This document shows positions 9,201-16,131 of a stretch of 64,000 nt of DNA, in pieces (the first letter of the stretch is position 1; the number at the start of each line of letters is the position of its first letter). This DNA comes from Massilia sp. W12 (GTDB lineage: Bacteria; Pseudomonadota; Gammaproteobacteria; Burkholderiales; Burkholderiaceae_D). The notes beneath the pieces were generated by a model. It was not told the origin of the DNA. It searched no databases and saw only the letters and a list, made by a program, of their open reading frames with translations. Location of the stretch: positions 4,216,001 to 4,280,000 of the forward strand of contig NZ_CP147776.1 of assembly GCF_037300705.1 (NCBI RefSeq). Reading direction: 5' to 3'. The translations under genes and the position numbers were made by a program.

Positions 9201-9475
9201 GCCGCCAGTTGCGCGTCGCCATCCACAATCAGCAGCGGCAGATGGGGCGCGGCTTGCTGCAGCTGCGCTGCAGCGTCCGGCAGCCAGGGACAGGCGGCAT
9301 GCGCCAGGGCTAATAAAAACGGGCCGGCAGCGCTCAGCGCCGCCTCGATCTGCGCCAGATCCGCCGCCATCCGTATCCCGCCTTCATATTGCAGCCATGG
9401 CAAGTCGCGCTGCAAAGCGGCAGGATCGGGGTCAAACAGCAATATCGCGGGGTTGCTCTGCATGCCAGCTTCCAT
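6239..9475 (-). CDS. Multi-PAS GGDEF-EAL cyclic-di-GMP enzyme
   Basis: About 1,078 residues. The N-terminal ~130 residues look like a degenerate receiver domain (AILLFDPDPAAL), followed by a coiled segment, four PAS domains (around 160-270, 290-390, 415-520 and 535-640), a GGDEF domain (DALTGLANR, then ARLGGDEF) and a C-terminal EAL domain. The GGDEF motif is intact and has an RxxD inhibitory site (RASD) five residues upstream. EAL residues EALVRW, SVNKSP, EITEG, DDFGTGYSS, KIDKSF and AEGVET are all present, so both synthesis and breakdown of cyclic di-GMP are possible. No membrane segment is evident. Starts at 9511 (GTG), 9475 and 9463 (ATG) are all possible. It follows the LivK-like gene by 57 bases. 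Confidence 0.92.
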   Translation of the reverse strand: MEAGMQSNPAILLFDPDPAALQRDLPWLQYEGGIRMAADLAQIEAALSAAGPFLLALAHAACPWLPDAAAQLQQAAPHLPLLIVDGDAQLAAQLPAGLLFEFIDSRSASWQWRNRLCILQYLTQQSRLAAEVRMESEQTLAEARQRASRLRQVVSDAPIPMMLHAEDGAILMLSQTWVQSCGYDLQQTPDLPSWLALAMQAGQREALQQAMARSFADGDHSTEGEFQLKSADGRQLTWEFHLRPVHSLFEGSRLMITMALDISAHKEAERRLSAASHKNAMLLAASSDGIHILDLDGRVVQVNPAFCHLLGYAEDELVGRDACRWQMQWSALELRQLILSLPPHGRMLEALYLHKDGHALDVEINAIRLELEGQTLLYASARDISARKQMESTLRANEYLLRTALRIANLGTFEWNVVDNSEIWSEQLFRIFGLPPESGRPSHDAFFRILHADDVAKVGQALSNALAGVRPYDVEYRIVWPDGSVRHIHAQGEVHRNAAGQPVQMIGTTIDITERYLREEAQRLAITVFNTVDEGVLVCGPDMGIMAINPAFSAITGYSLHEIEGQNPRFLLDDGQDDEYENMMLALQHQQYWRGEFNQRRKNGELYVEALSVKQIRAENGQITHHVRVCSDITERKKSEQLIWRQANFDALTGLANRHMLQDRLQQEILKARRESCRLALLVIDLDRFKEVNDTLGHDMGDVLLVQAARRISACVRASDTVARLGGDEFVILLSQLDDIECVERIARDLIGSLAEPYLLNQEQAYISASIGIALYPDDAREIEDLLKHADQAMYSSKNAGRNRHCYFAAEMQHAAQARRRLTNDLRVAIEGGQFCVYYQPIIELNNGQIHKAEALVRWRHPVRGLVSPAEFIPLAEETGMINDIGDWVFRESAREVARLRDRFGIAFQISVNKSPVQFRKDGGPTRAWFRYLQELGLTGQSMVIEITEGLLMNVETNVTEKLLAFRDAGMQVSLDDFGTGYSSLSYLKKFDIDYLKIDKSFVANLENDDDNLTLCESIIVMAHKLGLKVVAEGVETRAQRDLLTRAGCDYAQGFFFAGPLDGAAFEDFLQRWDSASH

Positions 9476-9532
9476 CGCAATCCCGGCGCAAGCGCCGGGG
9501 GTTTGAGTCACTCAGCCAGATGGCTGACGCGC

Positions 9533-10678
9533 TTACATCAGATTGCGTTTTTCCGTCAACTTCCCTTTGATCGACTCAAAGATCACCACCGTACCGTCTT
9601 TGACATCGCCTTTTTGATCAAATTCGACGGTGCCTTGAATCTTGCCGTCAAACGCGCCTTTGGCCAAGGTGTCGAGCCAGACTTTGGGATCGGTCGAACG
9701 GGCGGTTTGCATCGCTTCGGCAAACACATTCATGCCGGTGTAAGCCAGCGTCGAATAGGTGCCGGGCTGGGCTTTGTATTTTGTGTTGTAGAGCTGGGTG
9801 AAACTGATGCCGGCCGCCAGCCAGGACGGCGGCACGCCAGCGATTGAGCAATAGAAATTCTGATCCGCTGCGCCCTTGGCCACTTTGTCGATATTCTGGA
9901 TAAAAGAGGCGTCGCACATCGCATCGCCGGCGACAAACAGCGCATTCACGCCTTGTTCACGCATGTTTTTCAACAGCGGCAGGCCGACGCCCTCATCACC
10001 GCCGAAAAACACCACATCCGGATTGGCGGCCTTGATTTTGCCGACCAGATCAATATAGGAATAGCTCGCGTTTTTACCATCCACGCTTTCATAACCGGGC
10101 TTGATGCCGGCCTCATCAAGCTTTTTCTTGACCTCTTCCGCCAGACCGACGCCGAACAGGGTTTTATCGTCCACCATGAACACGCTCTTGGCGCGCAGTT
10201 TTTCAGCGATCAGGCGGCCCAGACTGGCGCCTTGCTGAATATCATCGGCGGTGATGCGGAAGGTGGTTTTCAAACCCATCCGCGTATATTTCGGATTGGT
10301 GGAGGGGGAGAGCTGCGGAATGCCGGCTTTGGCGTAAATCGGCGCGGCTTCAATTGAAACGCCGGAATTAAAGTGGCCAAACACCGCCACCACGCCTTCA
10401 TTCACCAGCTCCTGCGCCATTTTTTTGCCGGTTTCCCTGTCGGCTTTATCGTCCCGCGTGACGAGGATGAAATTGACCTTTTTACCGTCAATGCGGAAAG
10501 ACTCGGACATCAACTCATCCAGCGCCACTTGCGCGCCCTGCTCCATGTCTTTGCCATATTGCCCCAGCGAACCGCTCATCGGCGCCACCAGGCCAATTTT
10601 CACATCCACAGATCGCGAACATGCGCTCAATCCCGCCACTGCGCACAGTATCAGCACGCCTCGTGAAATATATTTCAT
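9533..10678 (-). CDS. LivK-like branched-chain amino acid/urea-type binding lipoprotein
   Basis: A 381-residue periplasmic ligand-binding protein of the Peripla_BP_6 type. It has a lipobox signal (VAGLSACS), then VKIGLVAPMSGSLGQYG, DEL, NEGVVAVFGHFNSG and a later GDEGVGLPLLKN, all typical of ABC-transporter LivJ/LivK proteins. The ATG at 10678 has an AAAGGA site. No permease or ATPase genes are adjacent. Instead the next gene encodes a cyclic-di-GMP enzyme, so this could act either as an orphan transporter component or as a sensory binding protein. Confidence 0.88.
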   Translation of the reverse strand: MKYISRGVLILCAVAGLSACSRSVDVKIGLVAPMSGSLGQYGKDMEQGAQVALDELMSESFRIDGKKVNFILVTRDDKADRETGKKMAQELVNEGVVAVFGHFNSGVSIEAAPIYAKAGIPQLSPSTNPKYTRMGLKTTFRITADDIQQGASLGRLIAEKLRAKSVFMVDDKTLFGVGLAEEVKKKLDEAGIKPGYESVDGKNASYSYIDLVGKIKAANPDVVFFGGDEGVGLPLLKNMREQGVNALFVAGDAMCDASFIQNIDKVAKGAADQNFYCSIAGVPPSWLAAGISFTQLYNTKYKAQPGTYSTLAYTGMNVFAEAMQTARSTDPKVWLDTLAKGAFDGKIQGTVEFDQKGDVKDGTVVIFESIKGKLTEKRNLM

Positions 10679-10812
10679 GATTATCCTTTGCTCAACATTC
10701 CGGCCAAGTCAATGCCGCACATCACGGCACGTCCCTTATTCCCGATTGTATTGCAAATTGCTGATGGCGGGTCTGATTTGCTGTTGTGCAATGCGGATCA
10801 GGCGGCTCGGCT

Positions 10813-11922
10813 TCAGCGCTGCACCACCAGGGCGCGCAGATTGCCGGCCTGGGCCGCCTGCATCGCCAATTCACGGCTGGCGAAAGGCCCGCTGAAAAGG
10901 CGGTACATCTTGCCCGATTGAATCACCGCCAGCCCCGGCAACAGGGCGTCGCGCGCAATCTTGGCGCGCTCGGCTTCCGCATTGTCCGCTTGTGAAAACG
11001 CGCCCAATTGCAAATAGAAACCGCTGCCGTTGTGCTGCTGTGCGGCAGCGCCCGGCTCCAGATTGTGTTCGATGCGCAACAAAGCCAATTCCGGCTTGAT
11101 CGCGCTCTCGCTGTCGGCGGCGGCAACTGGCGGCGGCAATACCTGGCTGCGCCATTCGCGGTCAAGTTCGCGGATGATGCGCGCATCTTCGTCACGCATA
11201 CGCAACAGACGTTCGCCGGTGGCGCCGGCGACGGCCAGGGCGGCATTGGTCTGGCCGTTTTTCTTGCGCTCTTGCTGGCGCGCGATTTCTTCCGGCAGGA
11301 TGCGCTCGATCTCAACTTCATGGCTGCCCTTGCCCAGCAAACCCAGCTTGAGCGCAGCGGTATAAGACAGATCAATCACGCGGTTGGCGTGGAAAGGGCC
11401 GCGATCATTTACGCGCACCACCACTTGCTTGCCATTCACCAGATTGGTGACGCGGGCATAGGAGGGAATCGGCAACAGCGGATGCGCTGCCGTCATTTTG
11501 TACATATCGTAAGGTTCACCCGAGGAGGTGCGCTGGCCGTGGAATTTGCGCCCATACCAGCTGCCCACGCCGCGCTGCACATACGGTCTGTCATCGCTGA
11601 TCGGGGTATAGGTGCGGCCAAACACTTTATAGGGTTTATTGCCGGTGCGCGAAGGCGCTTCGATCACCGGTTCCGCATCCGGCAATTCATACAAGCCGGG
11701 CGGCGGATTATCGCCCGGGCCGTCATCCTGATAATAGCCGCCGCGCCCGGAATTGGCAGGCGGCAGTTGCGGCAAGGGCCGCTCAGCTTTTACCGGATCA
11801 GCCGCCGGCGCGCGCGGCTTTGTCTCCGGGGCAGGCAAACGCTGGCTGCTGGTGCTGCAAGCGCTCAAGTATGCGCACAATACGGCAGCCGCCAATAAGC
11901 CCGGACGGGATGGATTTCGCAT
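10813..11922 (-). CDS. rlpA: Septal ring lytic transglycosylase RlpA-family lipoprotein
   Basis: A 369-residue outer-membrane lipoprotein with lipobox YLSACS. A proline-rich linker precedes a double-psi beta-barrel domain (about residues 110-205) with GSWYGRKFHG, SSGEPYDMYKMTAAH and VNDRGPFHANRVIDLS. A SPOR domain that binds denuded glycan occupies the last ~75 residues (FYLQLGAFSQADNAE). Family members cleave naked peptidoglycan strands at the septum or bind there. It lies 47 bases downstream of rodA, the usual order in Burkholderiales. A GGAGG site sits 9 bases before the ATG. Confidence 0.92.
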   Translation of the reverse strand: MRNPSRPGLLAAAVLCAYLSACSTSSQRLPAPETKPRAPAADPVKAERPLPQLPPANSGRGGYYQDDGPGDNPPPGLYELPDAEPVIEAPSRTGNKPYKVFGRTYTPISDDRPYVQRGVGSWYGRKFHGQRTSSGEPYDMYKMTAAHPLLPIPSYARVTNLVNGKQVVVRVNDRGPFHANRVIDLSYTAALKLGLLGKGSHEVEIERILPEEIARQQERKKNGQTNAALAVAGATGERLLRMRDEDARIIRELDREWRSQVLPPPVAAADSESAIKPELALLRIEHNLEPGAAAQQHNGSGFYLQLGAFSQADNAEAERAKIARDALLPGLAVIQSGKMYRLFSGPFASRELAMQAAQAGNLRALVVQR

Positions 11923-11969
11923 AGGAGGCCCTCCTTTTTTCGGTAAGACCTTTCATGAGTTGGCCCGGA

Positions 11970-13076
11970 TCAACTCTGGACCAGATTGCGGTGACGCTGA
12001 ATACTCATCAAAATGCCGCTGCCCAAACCCAGTGTCACCAGGGCAGTGCCGCCATAACTCATGAAAGGCAGGGGGACGCCGACCACCGGCAAAATGCCGC
12101 TCACCATCCCCATATTAATAAACGCATAGGTGAAGAAAATCAGTGTGATCGAGCCGGCCAGCAAGCGCGTAAACACGCTGGGCGCATTCGCCGCGATCAT
12201 CATGCCGCGCACCAACAGCAGCAGATACAGTAAGATCAACAGCAAAATCCCGATCAAACCGAATTCTTCGGCATACACCGCGAAAATAAAGTCAGTGGTG
12301 CGCTCCGGGATAAATTCCAGATGCGCCTGAGTTCCCTTCAACCACCCTTTTCCCATCACCCCGCCTGAGCCGATGGCAATCGTGGACTGGATGATATGAA
12401 AGCCCTTGCCGAGCGGATCGGAGGTCGGGTCGATCAGCGTCATGACTCGTTCGCGCTGGTAATCATGCAGATTGGCCCAGATAACGGGCAAGCTGGCGGC
12501 TGTGGTCAAAAACAGTCCCAACAACACTTTCCATGACAAACCGGCAAGAAAGATAACATAAAAGCCAGCGGCTAACACCAAAAGTGCAGTTCCCAAGTCA
12601 GGTTGTTTAAGAATAAAGATAACAGGAATAGCCAAAATGATTCCTGAAATACAAAATTCTTTCCAAGTCAACGCCCCTTCCCGCTTTTGAAAAAACCAGG
12701 CCAACATCAAGGGCATGGCGATTTTCATGATTTCCGAGGGTTGAATCACAATCCCGACATTGATCCAGCGGCGCGCGCCTTTTTTGATCAAGCCGAACAT
12801 TGCAACCGCAATCAATAACGCCAATCCAAAGGTGTAAATCGGCACGGCCAGCCGCATCAGGGTTTGCGGCGGCGCCATCGCCACCACCCACATGACAGCA
12901 AACGCCACCAGCAGATTGCGCAATTGGTCTTCAAAGCGGCCGGCAAAATCATGGCCGGCGGAATACAGCGTCAGCATGCCCACGCCGGAGAGCAGCAACA
13001 TTAAAAACAACAGCGGGCCGTCAAACACCATCAGCCAGGGGCGAACTCTTTGCCACAGGGAAATCTGGGGATTCAT
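11970..13076 (-). CDS. rodA: Rod-shape SEDS peptidoglycan polymerase RodA
   Basis: A 368-residue SEDS-family membrane protein with about ten transmembrane segments. Motifs include KKGARRWINVG, IQPSEIMKIA, WFFQKREG, QPDLGTALLVLA and, near the end, GVPLPFMSYGGTALVTLG. RodA polymerises lipid II with PBP2 for cell elongation. The chosen start is ATG 13076, placed well behind AGGA; a GTG one codon upstream is alternative. Its usual neighbour mrdA (PBP2) is not upstream here: an acetyltransferase and an insertion sequence follow instead. Confidence 0.93.
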   Translation of the reverse strand: MNPQISLWQRVRPWLMVFDGPLLFLMLLLSGVGMLTLYSAGHDFAGRFEDQLRNLLVAFAVMWVVAMAPPQTLMRLAVPIYTFGLALLIAVAMFGLIKKGARRWINVGIVIQPSEIMKIAMPLMLAWFFQKREGALTWKEFCISGIILAIPVIFILKQPDLGTALLVLAAGFYVIFLAGLSWKVLLGLFLTTAASLPVIWANLHDYQRERVMTLIDPTSDPLGKGFHIIQSTIAIGSGGVMGKGWLKGTQAHLEFIPERTTDFIFAVYAEEFGLIGILLLILLYLLLLVRGMMIAANAPSVFTRLLAGSITLIFFTYAFINMGMVSGILPVVGVPLPFMSYGGTALVTLGLGSGILMSIQRHRNLVQS

Positions 13077-13191
13077 CACATCATCCTAAGCACACAGCCA
13101 GCTGCTGCGTAAAAAAAGCGAGGCTACCTTATACCAGAATTGCAGCCTGTATGCAGTATTGATGCCGGGGGAAGGGGCAAGCCATGATGGC

Positions 13192-13749
13192 TCACTCATG
13201 CTGCTTTAAAGACTGATGCATACGATACACAAAACACCGCCTGGGCTCCGCCCCCAATTCCGGCATCACAACAAACTGAAACTGCCCTTCCTCCCGGCGA
13301 AACCCCAGTTTTTCAAGCACCCGCCAGGATTGCACATTCTCAACATCGCAAATCGTTTGCACTGCCCGCATCGCCTTGTGCGCGATGAGCCAATTGACAA
13401 CAGCTTGCCCGGCTTCCAGCACCAAGCCCCAGCCCCAGTACTTCTTGCTAATGCCGAAATGAAACTCCAGAAATTCGCCTTCCTGCATTAAAACAAACAC
13501 GCCAATCGGAGTATTGCCGACATTTTCCGCAATCACCCAGGCGAAGGATTTACCAGGGTCGCGCCATGCAGCATCACACCAATTCGCCAGAAATTTTTCG
13601 GTTTGCTCGATAGAAAGATGGCGACCGCGCATCAAGTATTTCGCGCAATCGGCGTCGCCACAATAGTCCGCAAACAGCGGTACTGGATCGCTGAATTGCG
13701 CCATTCGCAGGATCAACCTAGGTGTCGCAATTTCCGTAGGGATAACCAT
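13192..13749 (-). CDS. GNAT acetyltransferase, RimJ/RimL-like
   Basis: A 185-residue GCN5-related N-acetyltransferase. It opens with IATPRLILRMAQ, has the central FHFGISKKYWGWGL acetyl-CoA-binding region and ends in VENVQSWRVLEKLGFRREE, the layout of the RimJ/RimL branch (Acetyltransf_3). The glycine-rich pyrophosphate loop is less canonical than usual (WGWGLVLEAG). The acceptor, a protein N-terminus or small molecule, cannot be inferred. The 144-base gap toward the insertion element is GC-poor. Confidence 0.82.
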   Translation of the reverse strand: MVIPTEIATPRLILRMAQFSDPVPLFADYCGDADCAKYLMRGRHLSIEQTEKFLANWCDAAWRDPGKSFAWVIAENVGNTPIGVFVLMQEGEFLEFHFGISKKYWGWGLVLEAGQAVVNWLIAHKAMRAVQTICDVENVQSWRVLEKLGFRREEGQFQFVVMPELGAEPRRCFVYRMHQSLKQHE

Positions 13750-13893
13750 ATGAGAAATTCGATTTTCCAGTTCTAGAATGAATATTCATGAATAGATGTT
13801 CACATCTATTTCCGCCAAACATGCATTAACAAAATACTAAAAATACAAAAAATCACATCAAAGCCGGGGCAGTCTAAACTTTCAGCGGTGATT

Positions 13894-13910
13894 GGCTTTG
13901 TTGCACAAAT
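13894..13910 (+). repeat. IS5-family left terminal inverted repeat
   Basis: The sequence GGCTTTGTTGCACAAAT is the exact reverse complement of bases 14925-14941. Confidence 0.9.
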
Positions 13911-13946
13911 AAGTTCAGCACATAAAAGCCCTTATCCCAGACGGAT

Positions 13947-14880
13947 TCAGGGCATGGCCACCGTGGTAGGCGTGCCCAAGCGGGTGAAGCGATTGAAAAT
14001 GGCAGCGCGTACTTGCAACTCGACGGCCTGCCGGTCGAAGTCGCGCGCCATCACCCTTTCACCAAGGAGTTTGAAGCAACGCATTTTAGCTTCAACCAGA
14101 CTGCATCGATGATAGCCGCCCCACTTCTTCCAGATCATGCGGCCAAGGCGCCGGGTGAGGGCTAAAATGACATTGCGCGCCTGTGCGCCGGGGCGGTGAT
14201 CTTTCCATGGTTTGGCATTTTTACGGGTGGGGATAATGGCACGTGCATTGCGTCCGGCAATGGCCTCATGACAAGCTTTTGTATCATACGCGCCGTCGCC
14301 GCTGACGCTGACAATGGTTTCGTTCCCGGCAATTTGATCAAGCAAACACGGTAACATCGGGGCGTCGCCAGTGGCGTTATCAGTCACCTCCATCGCCCGG
14401 ATTTCCAATGCAGCGGCATCAAGTGCCAAATGCACTTTACGCCACTGACGACGGTAGCCGGCGCCATGTTTTTCAGTTTTCCATTCACCTTCTCCCAGCA
14501 TCTTGATGCCTGTGCTGTCGATCAGCAAGTGAAGGCCAGTGCTTGTCGCCTGCGCGCTGATTGTTACCGTCAGATGCTTATGCCGCCGACTGAGGGTGCA
14601 GAAATCAGACGCCTGCCAGTCCAGCCCCGCCAGCTTGAGCAGACTTTGCGCCATACCCATCGCCTGGCGCAATGGCAGATTGAACAGACTTTTGATCGTC
14701 AAACAGAACTGAATCGCCGCCTCACTGTATTTTTTGGCTGCGCCCTCGCTTGCCGCTGGCGCTGCCGTGCCAATGCATTTCTGGGTCCAGCCAGATCAAC
14801 AGCGCCCCCCGGGCCTTCAGGGCCGCGCTGTACGCTTTCCAGTTCCTTGTTTTGTATTTTGTTTTTGCAGGTAGGCGCAT
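13947..14880 (-). pseudogene. IS5-family DDE transposase, frameshifted
   Basis: Reading from ATG 14880 gives MRLPAKTKYKTRNW, then KARGALLIWLDPEMHW and KRGRSQK, which ends after two more codons at 14722. The homologous reading continues in the next frame as KYSEAAIQFCLTIKSLFNLPLRQA through LLIDSTGIK, VSGDGAYDTKACH and the C-terminal ERVMARDF-like region to 13947. The switch falls in a run of six A (14730-14735, T on the plus strand); five would restore the frame. The DDE residues (LIDSTG, GDGAYD, and a later E) are otherwise preserved. Either the gene is dead through a single-base slip, or it is expressed by ribosomal or transcriptional slippage. Confidence 0.85.
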
Positions 14881-14924
14881 GCCATCAGTTTAGCCATACT
14901 TCGACTTTGGCGCGATTCGGGTGG

Positions 14925-14941
14925 ATTTGTGCAACAAAGCC
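14925..14941 (-). repeat. IS5-family right terminal inverted repeat
   Basis: The sequence ATTTGTGCAACAAAGCC exactly mirrors the left end at 13894-13910. Confidence 0.9.
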
Positions 14942-15337
14942 TTACATTCCGATTTGATGCCATATTTGCAATCAACCTCACGCCAAAACTGGAACGGCTG
15001 ATTTATATTTTGGGCTGGGTTTAGATTGAAGTATACGCTGCAGACGCCAAAGCCGACACTGGCAGGCTGGCGAACGTTTGGCTTGGTTTGCAAAAATCTA
15101 TGTTGCAAAATGCGTGCTTAGTTTGAGCACAACTACCGAACTGATTGAACGCTTAAGCATTGAGCGAAGCTTGCGTCATATCTGCACCTTCACAAAAACG
15201 AAAGTATTGCCGTCAGAAGCCATTTTTTCAAGCAGACATGTTCAAACTGGAGCAGGAAGAGCGTTCAAGAGCAAGCGGCACGCTGGCATGTGCGCAGTGC
15301 AGTAAACAGCCAGACGTCGCGTTTGCATGCAGCCTGA
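14942..15337. other. Degenerate region beside the insertion sequence
   Basis: About 400 bases with no intact gene. The only coding trace is the transposase scrap at 15105-15230. The rest is probably decayed mobile-element DNA. Confidence 0.5.
15105..15230 (+). pseudogene. Remnant of a second transposase (DUF772-like N-terminus)
   Basis: The frame reads AKCVLSLSTTTELIERLS, then IERSLRHICTF and KVLPSEAIFS. This resembles the N-terminal DUF772-type domain of IS transposases, in which a LIERL-x(5)-SLRR-F/C-G block is followed by xVPSEATFSR. Similarity stops after EAIFS and no catalytic domain follows. It is unrelated to the intact IS5 transposase next door. Confidence 0.55.
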
Positions 15338-15357
15338 GGCCCGGAGCAAGCCGGGCC
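15338..15357 (-). terminator. Hairpin downstream of the PEP-CTERM gene
   Basis: The stem GGCCCGG / CCGGGCC with a 6-base loop lies 22 bases past the stop codon on the minus strand. No strong T-run follows. Confidence 0.4.
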
Positions 15358-15378
15358 AGTTCAGCAAAACACGATCAA

Positions 15379-15999
15379 TTACGCACATTGTTTGTTGCGG
15401 CGGCGGCCAAATAAGCCCAGCAGCGCGATCCCGCCCAGCAACATGGCGTAAGTGGACGCTTCCGGCACCGGCGCGGCAGAAGCGGTGAACAAATTCACCT
15501 TGTCGAGCGAACCACCGTAGCTGTCATTGCGACCGACAGCGGAGAAACTCAAGCGCGAAAGCGGATTGGCGCCACCGGTCACGGTGAATTTGAATTCCTG
15601 CCACTGATGATTCGCAGTATTGTTGCTGCCCGCCAGATGGCTTAAGCGCTGGCCATTCCAGAACACATCAATATCATTGGTGTCGCCGGTATTCGGGCGC
15701 GCCGACCAGAAGAAAGAGAGTTGATATTTTTGCCCGTTGCGGGTTTGCACGTCCTGGAACATACTGCTGTTGTAATGCGTGTCCAGCTCGACAAAATTAT
15801 TGCCGTCGTATGCTTTACCGGCCACATTGTTACGCAGTTCGATATTCGGCGCGCCAGTCCAGCCCGGTAAAGTCTGATAAACATTCCAGGAACCATTGTT
15901 TTGCAGGCTGTCTTCAAAGCTGCCGTTGACCAGCAGATTGGTGGCGGCGTGCGCATTGCAAGCGGCGGCGAGGGCGAATACGAGAGCGAGTTTTTTCAT
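15379..15999 (-). CDS. PEP-CTERM sorting-domain protein with a carbohydrate-binding-like domain
   Basis: A 206-residue exported protein read from ATG 15999. Residues 1-19 are a signal peptide (MKKLALVFALAAACNAHA). The body begins NLLVNGSFED and contains LPGWTG, NNFVELDTH, YQLSFFWSARP and WQEFKFTVTG, which looks like a galactose-binding/DUF642-type beta-sandwich. The C-terminus has the PEP-CTERM signal: VPEAST, a hydrophobic stretch AMLLGGIALLGLFG and the basic tail RRRNK. Such proteins are sorted by exosortase (EpsH/XrtA-type), usually in exopolysaccharide-producing Gram-negatives. No exosortase gene is in the window. An upstream in-frame start lacks a signal peptide. Confidence 0.88.
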   Translation of the reverse strand: MKKLALVFALAAACNAHAATNLLVNGSFEDSLQNNGSWNVYQTLPGWTGAPNIELRNNVAGKAYDGNNFVELDTHYNSSMFQDVQTRNGQKYQLSFFWSARPNTGDTNDIDVFWNGQRLSHLAGSNNTANHQWQEFKFTVTGGANPLSRLSFSAVGRNDSYGGSLDKVNLFTASAAPVPEASTYAMLLGGIALLGLFGRRRNKQCA

Positions 16000-16131
16000 C
16001 GATGCGTTTTCCTGTGCGTAAGGTTGAATGCAATATTTTTTCTTCGGGGCAATTTTTTGTGAATTTTGCCATTGATTCTTGCATTCCGGCAAGCTTTTTT
16101 TAGAGCAACTGCTCTTCCCGCCAAAGATTGC

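Larger units (their letters stand above)
13894..14941 (-). mobile_element. IS5-family insertion sequence, 1,048 bp
   Basis: Bounded by perfect 17-base terminal inverted repeats and containing one DDE transposase gene on the minus strand that is interrupted by a frameshift. Both ends are intact. No matching 4-base target duplication is seen (left flank ends GATT, right flank begins TTAC), so the element may have recombined or one flank has changed. The right-hand flank is itself old transposase debris. Confidence 0.85.
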
